A stretch of DNA of 9,365 bases, taken from the NCBI GenBank assembly GCA_031286185.1, contig JAITUS010000063.1, positions 1-9,365 on the forward strand, written 5' to 3'. The stretch is from Rickettsiales bacterium. GTDB lineage: Bacteria; Pseudomonadota; Alphaproteobacteria; Rickettsiales; Anaplasmataceae. Positions 1 to 6,289 of this stretch are shown one piece after another. Positions within the stretch are counted from its first letter, which is position 1. Each line of letters starts with the position of its first letter. The position numbers and the translations under genes were made by a program. Below the pieces are notes generated by a model that worked only from the letters and a program-made list of their open reading frames with translations, searched no databases and had not been told where the DNA came from.

Positions 1-90
1 TTCGCCTAAAAGCGTGCAAAGTGTTAACAAATCAACCACATTACATCTTATTTAGCCCACTTTATTCTAACAATTTTGCTTATTTAAACG

Positions 91-135
91 TTTTCTGCCG
101 CTCCACTGAACAGATACAGTTTACCAGGCAGAAAA
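91..135. repeat. 9-bp inverted repeat, 27-nt loop
   Basis: TTTTCTGCC at 91-99 is perfectly complementary to GGCAGAAAA at 127-135. The loop contains a second small stem, ACTG (105-108) with CAGT (117-120). The right arm runs into an A tract and neither strand has a T tail after the stem, so it does not look like an intrinsic terminator. A palindromic repeat or remnant is more likely. Confidence 0.5.
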
Positions 136-217
136 AAAAAGACAATGAAACCCCGAGGTAGCTAGTTATTCCACTCTCTATTTTAAAATCTGAAGTTGGG
201 TGATGTCTTAAACGACT

Positions 218-239
218 TATAAGCGCGTTTCAGCTTATA
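218..239. repeat. 7-bp hairpin (TATAAGC/GCTTATA)
   Basis: A perfect 7-bp stem surrounds an 8-nt loop that contains GCGTTT. The surrounding sequence resembles a dispersed Wolbachia intergenic repeat, which is a recollection and not a search result. No T tract follows on either strand. Confidence 0.4.
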
Positions 240-386
240 TAGGTAAAAACCAAAAGTTTTAAAAAGACATGCAGTGCACATAGTGCAAAAAATTAAACAA
301 TAGTACGCCAAATACAAGTTTTCTTGTCATTTTAACCTGCACAGATTGGGAAGTTAAATAATAGCTTCATTACTATGGTAAAAGGG

Positions 387-414
387 TTGACAGAGTTTGT
401 CAAGTAGTTTTTTT
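387..414. terminator. Possible rho-independent terminator
   Basis: A 6-bp stem TTGACA/TGTCAA (387-392, 398-403) with a 5-nt loop is followed on the plus strand by GTAG and seven T residues (408-414). On the minus strand the same stem is followed by CCCTTTT, so it could also end the citrate synthase transcript about 70 nt past its stop codon. The stem is short and AT-rich, which keeps confidence low. TTGACA by itself also looks like a -35 box, but no good -10 lies 16-18 nt downstream. Confidence 0.35.
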
Positions 415-471
415 ATGTTGGGTATGTGCCTAGCGCGCTGTTAAAAACTATGCGAGAGGTCTCATGAAGAT

Positions 472-1722
472 TTACTTACCGACATAGAGCTGCCTTGGTC
501 TACTGATTTTAGTTTCTTTGTCATTTGCCATTTCATACCACTGAGTAACCCAACCAGTAGTTCTTGCAAGTGCAAAAATAGGCGTAAACATATTCGAAGG
601 AATATCAATGACGTTCATTATTATACCTGAGTAAAAATCAACGTTCGGATATAGCTTGCGCACAACAAAATACTCATCCTTTAAAGCTATTTCTTCAAGT
701 CCTTTTGCAATCTTGAGCAGTTCACTACTTTGTTCCAGTTTACCCAAAACCTCATTACAGGTGTCCTTCAATATGCGTGCGCGTGGATCGTAATTTTTAT
801 AAACACGATGACCAAACCCCATTAATTTGAATGGATCTTTATCATCTTTAGCTTTTTCAATGAATTTATCTATATCTCCACTTTGCTCTATCTCTTTTAG
901 CATATTTATAACTGCCTCGTTAGCTCCGCCATGCGCCGGCCCCAAAAGTGTAGCAACTCCTGCAGAGAGGCTTGAAAACAAACTAGAACCGGCTGATCCC
1001 ACCAACCTGACAGCCGCTGTAGAAGCATTCTGTTCATGGTCAGCATGAAGAGTGAATATTTTATCCAGAGCTTTTGCGAAAAGGGCACTCTTATCGTTAT
1101 CAAAAACATCGCCAAACATCATCCTTAAGAAATTTTCACTATAGCTCAATTCATTATTGGCATTTATAAATTCCTGATTGTTGATATGCCTGTATATCAT
1201 TGCAATAATTGCAGTAACTTGCGCTATTGCAGAAATTCCAAAATCTAGATCTTCACTATTGACGTTGTTGCCATGTCTCTCATGGTAAAGTGCTGACAAA
1301 CTTGCAAAACATGCAATCAAAATCGACATAGGGTGAGCAGTTTTTGGAAATGCTTTAACTACGTTTACAACCTGCTCTGGCACTTTAGATAATTCCTCCA
1401 TTTTCAGAAGAAACTTTTTGTGTTGCTCTAAATTAGGCAACTCACCATAGAGTAATAGGTAAATTACAGCAGTAAAATTATTATTCTCTGCTAAATCAGC
1501 TATACTATGTCCCCTATACTTAAGAACTCCTTCACCTCCATCAATGAATGTAATTGCGGAAGAACACGAAGCTGTGGAAACAAACCCTGGATCATAAGTG
1601 AATAACCCTGTTGTCTTGTACAAATCCTTAATATTTAATACATCAGGGCCTATTGTTCCGTTTAATATGGGTAGCTCAATCTTTAATCCGTTGCTTAATT
1701 CTAATAACGCTTTTTTATCCAT
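472..1722 (-). CDS. gltA: Citrate synthase
   Basis: This is type II citrate synthase, the cytosolic enzyme that condenses oxaloacetate and acetyl-CoA to citrate at the entry to the TCA cycle. The three catalytic residues are present in their family motifs (numbering from the GTG discussed below): His265 in GPAHGGANE, His306 in GFGHRVYKNYDPRA and Asp363 in VDFYSG. The C-terminal SRPRQLYVG segment is typical, and a length of 416-417 residues matches the bacterial hexameric type. I place the start at the ATG at 1722; an in-frame GTG lies immediately upstream at 1725. The ATG gives the same residue numbers as the E. coli catalytic set (264/305/362) as I recall them. Only a weak GAG precedes the start. 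The gene is the last of a same-strand run, 79 bp after rpsT. It looks intact. Confidence 0.97.
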   Translation of the reverse strand: MDKKALLELSNGLKIELPILNGTIGPDVLNIKDLYKTTGLFTYDPGFVSTASCSSAITFIDGGEGVLKYRGHSIADLAENNNFTAVIYLLLYGELPNLEQHKKFLLKMEELSKVPEQVVNVVKAFPKTAHPMSILIACFASLSALYHERHGNNVNSEDLDFGISAIAQVTAIIAMIYRHINNQEFINANNELSYSENFLRMMFGDVFDNDKSALFAKALDKIFTLHADHEQNASTAAVRLVGSAGSSLFSSLSAGVATLLGPAHGGANEAVINMLKEIEQSGDIDKFIEKAKDDKDPFKLMGFGHRVYKNYDPRARILKDTCNEVLGKLEQSSELLKIAKGLEEIALKDEYFVVRKLYPNVDFYSGIIMNVIDIPSNMFTPIFALARTTGWVTQWYEMANDKETKISRPRQLYVGK

Positions 1723-1801
1723 CACTTATGCACTCAAATTCTATACAAAGCATACAAACCTAGGAGTATATATTAACCTAGTTAACTTTAGATTAACCAC
1801 A

Positions 1802-2071
1802 CTAAGCAGTTATCAACGCTTTTACTTTTGCATTTAAGCGACTTATTTTACGTGCAGCAGTGTTTTTATGAATAACACCTTTATTTACACACTTGTGCAA
1901 ATTAGATTCAGCGTTTCGAAATGCTATAGTGACATTTTCTTTATCACCAGACTTGATTATATCAACCAATTTCCTGATAGCAGTGCGGGTTTTACTTTTG
2001 CGCATTTTATTTATCAAAGTGCGCTTCGCTATTACCTTTATCATTTTTTTAGCACTCTTATGGTTTGCCAT
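1802..2071 (-). CDS. rpsT: 30S ribosomal protein S20
   Basis: A small basic protein of 89 residues that binds 16S rRNA in the 30S subunit body early in assembly. The N-terminal MANHKSAKK is the family signature, followed by the Lys/Arg-rich helical body (for example KRTLINKMRKSKTRTAIRK) and a C-terminal NTAARKISRLNAKVKAL segment. Its length matches the usual 85-90 residues. The start is the ATG at 2071, with a weak TAGG element about 10 nt upstream. It lies 50 bp after plsC with a candidate promoter in that gap, so it may be transcribed separately, possibly with gltA. Confidence 0.97.
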   Translation of the reverse strand: MANHKSAKKMIKVIAKRTLINKMRKSKTRTAIRKLVDIIKSGDKENVTIAFRNAESNLHKCVNKGVIHKNTAARKISRLNAKVKALITA

Positions 2072-2104
2072 ATATTAATACCTAAAACACTGTACTCTTT
2101 TCTT

Positions 2105-2132
2105 ATTATGGAATTTTTTCACTAATTTGCAA
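2105..2132 (-). promoter_or_regulatory. Candidate sigma70 promoter for rpsT
   Basis: On the minus strand a -35 box TTGCAA (2132-2127) and a -10 box CATAAT (2110-2105) are separated by 16 bp. The start would fall about 25-30 nt upstream of the rpsT ATG. The -35 overlaps the last codons of plsC. This is pattern matching only, and AT-rich sequence produces such matches by chance. Confidence 0.45.
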
Positions 2133-2847
2133 TACTAGTTTTTTCTGCAGCCAATTCGCTACTTTTCTCTTCAATAGCTTTTTCTAGATTTCTCAAGAAT
2201 TCATCCCTACTTAACCCAGGGTATATCGGAGGTAATATCTCTATTATTGCCTTTCCGGGATTTTTTCTTATAGAAAGTATACTCTTTGGCCAAAATAAAC
2301 CGGTATTTAAAGCAATTGGTAATACAGGAACAGATAATACGCTATATAAAGCTGCGACACCTGGTCGATATTTTGCTTTTTGTTTTGCAACTGTTCTGGT
2401 GCCTTCAGGAAATATTATTATGCTTCTATTTTCTTTTATACGCATCTTAGCTAACTTAACAATATAGCGTATAGAGCTGATACCATCCAAGCGGTTAATA
2501 AAAATCATCCTAAGCGCCATGAGGTGCAAACCAACAAATGGAATCCACTTCAGTTCACGTTTTAAAATAAAAACTGCGTTTCTAAATAAAAGTATAAAAA
2601 TAAATGTTTCAAACGGAGATTGGTGCTTAGAAACAATTATAAATGGCTGCTTTGGAACATTTTCTATCCCCTTAATTGCGTATTCAACTCCACATAATAA
2701 ACGAAGCATAAACAATACAACCTTTACTGAGTAGGCAAGGAAAATAGTTATTATGCATGCAGGAAAGAAGAGTATAGGAAGAGTAACTGAAGTATAAAGC
2801 ACCTCCCATAATATAAGAAAAAAATTAAACAATAAGCCTGAAATCAT
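2122..2847 (-). CDS. plsC: 1-acyl-sn-glycerol-3-phosphate acyltransferase
   Basis: PlsC acylates lysophosphatidic acid to phosphatidic acid, the second acylation step of membrane phospholipid synthesis, at the inner membrane. Residues 1-50 are hydrophobic and likely form one or two membrane segments. The acyltransferase blocks follow in order: block I KHQSPFE with His75 and Glu80 (HX4E instead of the commoner HX4D), block II/III FINR at 116-119, the glycerol-phosphate-binding FPEGTR at 146-151, and block IV VPVLPIALNTG at 173-183. At 241 residues it is of normal family length. It starts 55 bp after the xerD stop on the same strand, so co-transcription is plausible. The ribosome site is weak. 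The Glu variant of block I also occurs in other proteobacterial PlsC proteins, so it is not a sign of inactivity. Confidence 0.92.
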   Translation of the reverse strand: MISGLLFNFFLILWEVLYTSVTLPILFFPACIITIFLAYSVKVVLFMLRLLCGVEYAIKGIENVPKQPFIIVSKHQSPFETFIFILLFRNAVFILKRELKWIPFVGLHLMALRMIFINRLDGISSIRYIVKLAKMRIKENRSIIIFPEGTRTVAKQKAKYRPGVAALYSVLSVPVLPIALNTGLFWPKSILSIRKNPGKAIIEILPPIYPGLSRDEFLRNLEKAIEEKSSELAAEKTSIAN

Positions 2848-2902
2848 AAACTCAGATAAACTTACTTGAGTTTAGCTCTACTGCAAATTAAAAACAATAA
2901 GT

Positions 2903-3889
2903 TTAACTATTGATTGTCTGAGTGATAGGATGTAAGTCAGCTAATTTGTCCTTCAATTTTTCGTTAGCAACATGAGTATATATTTGTGTTGTAGAAAGGT
3001 TAGTATGACCAAGAACTTTTTGTATCAGCACAATACTTGCTCCACTATCCAGTAGATGGGTAGCAAAAGAATGTCTAATCACATGTGGAGAGATTTTGTT
3101 TTCATCAATATTGCATTTTCTTGCTAATTCCTTAATTAATTGACCGATTCTCTGCCTAGTAATCGGCTTATTAGGTCTATTACCTGGAAACAACCAATCA
3201 GACTCCTGTCCGTCAGGAATCAGATTGTTACGAACTGATAAATAATTTCTAAGGCTTCGCAGCGCTTGCTCATTAAAAAGAATTTGCCTCTCTTTACCAC
3301 TTTTTCCTTTTATTATTATATAACTTTCTTTGTCATTACTGTTTGCTAAATGTAACACCTCACATAACTTCATATTAATCAGTTCAGAAATACGCATGCC
3401 GGAAGAGTAAAGTATGTCTAAAATAGCGCATAACCTTCTACCGCTTGTTTCTTTATTCGATTCGCTCGCTGATTTTCTTACTGCATCCATTAACAAGAGC
3501 ATTTCTTTGACGCTCAAATATTTTGGCAAAGGACGAGAAACTTTTGGATTTTTCAATTCATCATCATTAGCTGGAGCTGGATTGAAATCTATTATTCCAT
3601 CATTAAATAGGCACTTATAAAAATTTTTCATAGCAGATATCTTTCTTGATACAGAACTACTTTTATATTTCTTTTGTGTGCATAGAGATTTCACATAATC
3701 TTTAATATTAGTTTTGCTTGCGCTGACTAAAGTAGTGCCGCTTTCCAACAAAAAATCTTCAAGTTGACGTAAATCTGAACGATAACTTTCTAAAGTATTT
3801 TGCGTAGCAGACCTTTCTGATACCAAAGTATCTATGTAATACGTTATGTAAATATTCTCTTTTTTATTCTGTAACTGCTCTCTTTTCAT
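2903..3889 (-). CDS. xerD: Site-specific tyrosine recombinase, XerD type
   Basis: A tyrosine recombinase that, with a XerC partner, resolves chromosome dimers at dif during cell division. Residues 12-105 form the SAM-like N-terminal core-binding domain and residues 125-320 the catalytic domain. The full active-site set is visible: Arg166 in SGMRISEL, Lys196 in KGKSGKER, His269 and Arg272 in HVIRHSFATHLL, His295 in LGHTNLSTTQIYTH, and the nucleophile Tyr304. The protein has 328 residues, slightly longer than typical XerD (about 300). The start at 3889 is supported by AGGAG six nt upstream. XerD over XerC is judged from the STTQIYTHV context and the C-terminus; a XerC assignment is possible. 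Nothing marks it as a phage integrase. Its first 26 nt overlap the end of the frameshifted ORF upstream. Confidence 0.9.
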   Translation of the reverse strand: MKREQLQNKKENIYITYYIDTLVSERSATQNTLESYRSDLRQLEDFLLESGTTLVSASKTNIKDYVKSLCTQKKYKSSSVSRKISAMKNFYKCLFNDGIIDFNPAPANDDELKNPKVSRPLPKYLSVKEMLLLMDAVRKSASESNKETSGRRLCAILDILYSSGMRISELINMKLCEVLHLANSNDKESYIIIKGKSGKERQILFNEQALRSLRNYLSVRNNLIPDGQESDWLFPGNRPNKPITRQRIGQLIKELARKCNIDENKISPHVIRHSFATHLLDSGASIVLIQKVLGHTNLSTTQIYTHVANEKLKDKLADLHPITQTINS

Positions 3890-4047
3890 TATCAGCTCCT
3901 ATATTTATTTCTTTGACTATAGTTTGATTGGAAATGTTACTCGTATTTCTTAATAAAAAATATGAGATAAATAAAACATTTACCAATAGAATAAGTATAA
4001 TAAACCTTCGTTTAATTTTTTTTTAGATTTGATCTTACTCTTACCAT
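3864..4047 (-). pseudogene. Small single-pass membrane ORF, frameshifted at A9
   Basis: I do not recognise this protein. From the ATG at 4047 the frame reads MVRVRSNLKK and then meets a stop directly after a run of nine A (plus-strand T at 4016-4024). If the run were eight A, one continuous 60-codon frame would result, ending with TAA at 3866-3864. The shifted part is basic (KIKRR), then strongly hydrophobic (FIILILLVNVLFISYFLL, a good transmembrane helix), then a polar tail of about 28 residues. That is the layout of a type II single-pass protein, in the manner of small divisome proteins. The end overlaps the first 26 nt of xerD, and the xerD ribosome site lies inside it, suggesting translational coupling. 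The lesion may be real decay, a sequencing error in a homopolymer, or corrected by polymerase slippage. There is no strong ribosome site before the ATG. Confidence 0.5.
3896..3900 (-). promoter_or_regulatory. Ribosome binding site of xerD
   Basis: AGGAG on the minus strand lies six nt before the ATG at 3889. It fixes the xerD start and is the clearest Shine-Dalgarno site in the housekeeping block. It lies within the reading frame of the small upstream ORF. Confidence 0.7.
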
Positions 4048-4247
4048 AGTTAAATTATAACATCAAATCTATAGAAAGCACCTTGCAAAGTGAGTTTTGC
4101 TATAATATACCACTTCTTGGTCGTATCTACTTATATCCATTATAATATAATGTTTTTATAGCGCTAGCACAACTAAACGGTAACTCTTGTATTAGTGCTA
4201 CAGATGTTAATAAATTTTTAGTATATATGCTCTGTTGAAAGAAGAAA
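4048..4247. other. Intergenic region between hda and the small membrane ORF
   Basis: About 200 bp of very AT-rich sequence with no supported gene. It holds an inverted repeat of 10 bp whose arms are TAGATTTGAT (4024-4033) and ATCAAATCTA (4062-4071), the left arm lying inside the small ORF. It also holds a GCAAA/TTTGC mini-stem near 4085-4100 and TAGCAC/GTGCTA arms near 4165-4200. A 23-codon frame (4140-4069, minus) is too short and lacks a ribosome site. Several TATAAT-like boxes occur, as expected at this composition. Confidence 0.5.
4144..4172 (-). promoter_or_regulatory. Weak candidate promoter upstream of the small ORF and xerD
   Basis: On the minus strand TTGTGC (4172-4167) and TATATT (4149-4144) are spaced 17 bp. 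It is correctly placed to transcribe the small membrane ORF and xerD. The -35 matches consensus at only three positions, so this is a weak inference. Confidence 0.25.
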
Positions 4248-4892
4248 TCACATAGTATCTCTTTTCAATAAAGCACTAATAAAAGGAAGGGTAACATTTG
4301 ATCCCATAGATTCATCATCTATCTTTTCTATAATTTCACTAATGCTGTAAAAAGAACGCTCTACCCTTGCCAAAATATAATCAATCACTTTCAAATCAAT
4401 TTTCAACTGTTTATCTGAAAACCGTTTCATCAACATAATCCTTAACAATTCCTCACTCGCTGATGGAATTTTTATGCTGATGGTTGATAATATGCGAGAA
4501 CTTAAATCTTTCAACTTAAAATTAAGCTTGTTTGGTGAAGTTGAAGAAGTAATAAGCAATCTCTTGTTATTTTCTTTCATGTAGTTATAACAATGCAGTA
4601 ACATTGCTTCATCCTGAACGTTTTGTATATCTTCTAAAATAAAAGCGTTGCTATATCTAATCTCGCTTATAAAGCTGTTCACATTGATAAAGATTGCATC
4701 ATTCATCGATTGCCAAATGTGAGCAAGATGAGTTTTACCAGAACTTTTAGGCCCAAAAAGGATCAGACATTTCCAAGATAAATCATCAATGACTGAGCGG
4801 TACACATGTTTATTTTCATCCAAGATAATGAAGTTTTGCCGGCTATAATCAGCTTGATTGTTGTTAAATAAATTTAATTGCACACTAGACAT
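4248..4892 (-). CDS. hda: DnaA-related AAA+ protein, Hda family
   Basis: Hda-type proteins bind the DNA polymerase sliding clamp and stimulate hydrolysis of DnaA-bound ATP, preventing re-initiation of replication. The evidence is an N-terminal clamp-binding peptide QLNLF at residues 5-9, Walker A GPKSSGKT at 47-54, a Walker B-like FILEDIQ at 84-90 matching the DnaA form, sensor I LLITSST at 112-118, and a box VII arginine in LKDLSSRIL at 127-135. There is no C-terminal DNA-binding domain IV, which excludes DnaA itself; 214 residues is the Hda length. The start at 4892 has AGGA seven nt upstream. It follows the AI-2E/PerM-family gene by 95 bp on the same strand; the two families are also close neighbours in E. 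coli (perM/yfgO and hda). Confidence 0.85.
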   Translation of the reverse strand: MSSVQLNLFNNNQADYSRQNFIILDENKHVYRSVIDDLSWKCLILFGPKSSGKTHLAHIWQSMNDAIFINVNSFISEIRYSNAFILEDIQNVQDEAMLLHCYNYMKENNKRLLITSSTSPNKLNFKLKDLSSRILSTISIKIPSASEELLRIMLMKRFSDKQLKIDLKVIDYILARVERSFYSISEIIEKIDDESMGSNVTLPFISALLKRDTM

Positions 4893-4902
4893 TTTGTGTT
4901 CC

Positions 4903-4922
4903 TGACGGTAACTTTTACGTCA
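4903..4922. promoter_or_regulatory. Imperfect palindrome abutting the hda ribosome site
   Basis: TGACGGTAA (4903-4911) and TTACGTCA (4915-4922) are complementary apart from one unpaired G, with a 3-nt centre. On the minus strand it directly precedes and touches the AGGA of hda. It could be an operator-like site or a leader hairpin affecting ribosome access. Function is inference. Confidence 0.3.
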
Positions 4923-4987
4923 AAATTTACTTACTCTCCTTGAGTACATTAGGTATTCCCTCTCCTTATTACAATGCAAAAAACCTG

Positions 4988-6061
4988 TTAGCCATTTCTA
5001 TAAAACTCACTTTTAAGATATTTATCGGTTATACATTCCACTGATACATAAAACATTGCTATTATTGGAACAAAAAGTAATATACCCATAAATCCAAAAT
5101 ATGAAGCACATACGGTAACCCCAAGAGTAATTACAGCTGGATGTATATGAACTTTTTTTCCTATCAACAAAGGAACCAGTATATTTGCATCCATCAACTG
5201 TCCAACACCAAATAATATTAAAACAGCAGTGCTTTCAAACCATCCACTGAATTGAGTAACAGCGCTCAAAAACCCAATCATAGTATATAATAATAGCCCT
5301 ATATAAGGTATAAATGTTAGTGTCCCCGATAAAATTCCAATAGCGACAGAATGTCTCAACCCAATTATACTAAGGCCTATAGAGTAAAAAATCATCATAA
5401 AAATGCATACATTCGCCTGTCCTTTTAGGTAGTTAGATACAATGAAATCCACTTTTGAAAAATAATCTGCAACTTTTTCTCTGTAAGGAACAGGGACTAA
5501 TTTACTAACTTTTGCTACAATTAAAGGCCAATCACGCAATACATAAAAGAACATCACCGGAGTGATTACCACTAATGATACTGTATGAATCAAGCTAAAG
5601 CTCGAGCTTAACACCTGGATTATAAAATTACTGGTAATATCGAAGGCATTTACGAAATAAGATATATAATCGCCGTAATTTTTTGCTAGACTTTCAGATA
5701 AGTGATCAAACAAACCATCTTCTGTTTTTATATTAAGAAATTCTAACGCAGATGGAATAACTTTGAGTTTTAACGAAGGTGCTTTACTGACTAAAAAATT
5801 CAATATCGAGGTGATTTGAACATATATGATAGGTAAAACAAATGTAACAGCTAATACAAAAATCATTAGTAGGACAAGTATTATAAAAATTACAGAATAT
5901 AGGCGTGGTATTCTATACTCCTCAAACTTTACTACTAGCGGATTAAATAAATATGCAACAACGATAGATATTAAGCATGGAAAAATCATAGGACGCACTA
6001 AAAATAATGTGCCAATTATAAGAAGTAATATAAGACAAACAGTTGCATAGCGTTTTTGCAT
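4988..6061 (-). CDS. AI-2E family (PerM/UPF0118) membrane transporter
   Basis: A polytopic inner-membrane protein of the AI-2E exporter superfamily. Members have been linked to autoinducer-2 export or Na+/H+ antiport, but the substrate here cannot be deduced. The topology is typical: two N-terminal hairpins (about residues 7-42 and 57-85), a polar region (about 88-140), then several C-terminal helices from about 150. Family motifs near the C-terminal half are LTFIPYIG (about 249-256) and GQLMDANILVPLLIGKKVHIHP (about 288-309), which correspond to the conserved G-Q-x-(L/M)-(E/D)...P-x-(L/I)-x-G...HP pattern. A length of 357 residues is normal. The start is the ATG at 6061. A candidate promoter lies 40-70 nt upstream, and hda follows on the same strand. 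Confidence 0.88.
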   Translation of the reverse strand: MQKRYATVCLILLLIIGTLFLVRPMIFPCLISIVVAYLFNPLVVKFEEYRIPRLYSVIFIILVLLMIFVLAVTFVLPIIYVQITSILNFLVSKAPSLKLKVIPSALEFLNIKTEDGLFDHLSESLAKNYGDYISYFVNAFDITSNFIIQVLSSSFSLIHTVSLVVITPVMFFYVLRDWPLIVAKVSKLVPVPYREKVADYFSKVDFIVSNYLKGQANVCIFMMIFYSIGLSIIGLRHSVAIGILSGTLTFIPYIGLLLYTMIGFLSAVTQFSGWFESTAVLILFGVGQLMDANILVPLLIGKKVHIHPAVITLGVTVCASYFGFMGILLFVPIIAMFYVSVECITDKYLKSEFYRNG

Positions 6062-6101
6062 GTTTTTAGCATAGTCAATTTATTAAAAAAATACACAGTT
6101 T

Positions 6102-6130
6102 ATTTTATCTATGTTAAAACAAATTACCAA
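6102..6130 (-). promoter_or_regulatory. Candidate promoter for the AI-2E/hda pair
   Basis: On the minus strand TTGGTA (6130-6125) and TAAAAT (6107-6102) are separated by 17 bp, with four and five matches to the sigma70 consensus. The predicted start is about 35 nt upstream of the ATG at 6061. Low-GC background makes this tentative. Confidence 0.4.
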
Positions 6131-6239
6131 AGACAGAGAAAGCTTACAAAAAACGAAGTACCTATAGTTTATCTATAAGCGGCCAAAAAGTACCTTAGCG
6201 AGTGTTTTCTGATACGAAAATACACCAAGCAGCCTTTTT

Positions 6240-6270
6240 TGTCATCCAAGTAGCCGACACTGGGATGACA
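6240..6270. repeat. 31-bp palindromic repeat, Wolbachia type
   Basis: TGTCATCC (6240-6247) and GGATGACA (6263-6270) form a perfect 8-bp inverted repeat, extendable by CCA/TGG-type pairing inside, around a short spacer with the core AGTAGCCGACAC. Palindromes with GTCATCC...GGATGAC ends are, from memory, widespread between Wolbachia genes. It sits 20 bp beyond the terminase stop codon and marks the border between housekeeping and accessory DNA. Confidence 0.65.
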
Positions 6271-6289
6271 TCCTCCTGGCAGGCTCAAA

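Larger units (their letters stand above)
1..471. other. Gene-free region with several hairpins
   Basis: I see no convincing coding frame or RNA gene in this stretch downstream of citrate synthase. It holds several inverted repeats: TTTTCTGCC (91-99) against GGCAGAAAA (127-135); TATAAGC (218-224) against GCTTATA (233-239); ACAAG (314-318) against CTTGT (323-327); and TTGACA (387-392) against TGTCAA (398-403). The stretch around 200-330 resembles, from memory, intergenic sequence repeated in Wolbachia genomes, but I cannot verify copy number here. It could also contain decayed gene remnants that I do not recognise. Confidence 0.6.

Noticed and set aside
827..1048. Plus-strand open frame inside citrate synthase
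   Set aside because: It is antisense to a clearly conserved enzyme and shows no family features or ribosome site.
2903..3889. Phage or mobile-element integrase
   Set aside because: The sequence is typical of a chromosomal XerD and it sits in a housekeeping gene run with no attachment-site duplication.
4069..4140. 23-residue minus-strand frame between hda and xerD
   Set aside because: It is very short, lacks a ribosome binding site, and short open frames are expected by chance in this intergenic region.
4117..4147. Plus-strand promoter-like pair TTGGTC and TATAAT with 18-bp spacing
   Set aside because: Nothing on the plus strand downstream could be a gene, and TATAAT-like strings are common at this base composition.
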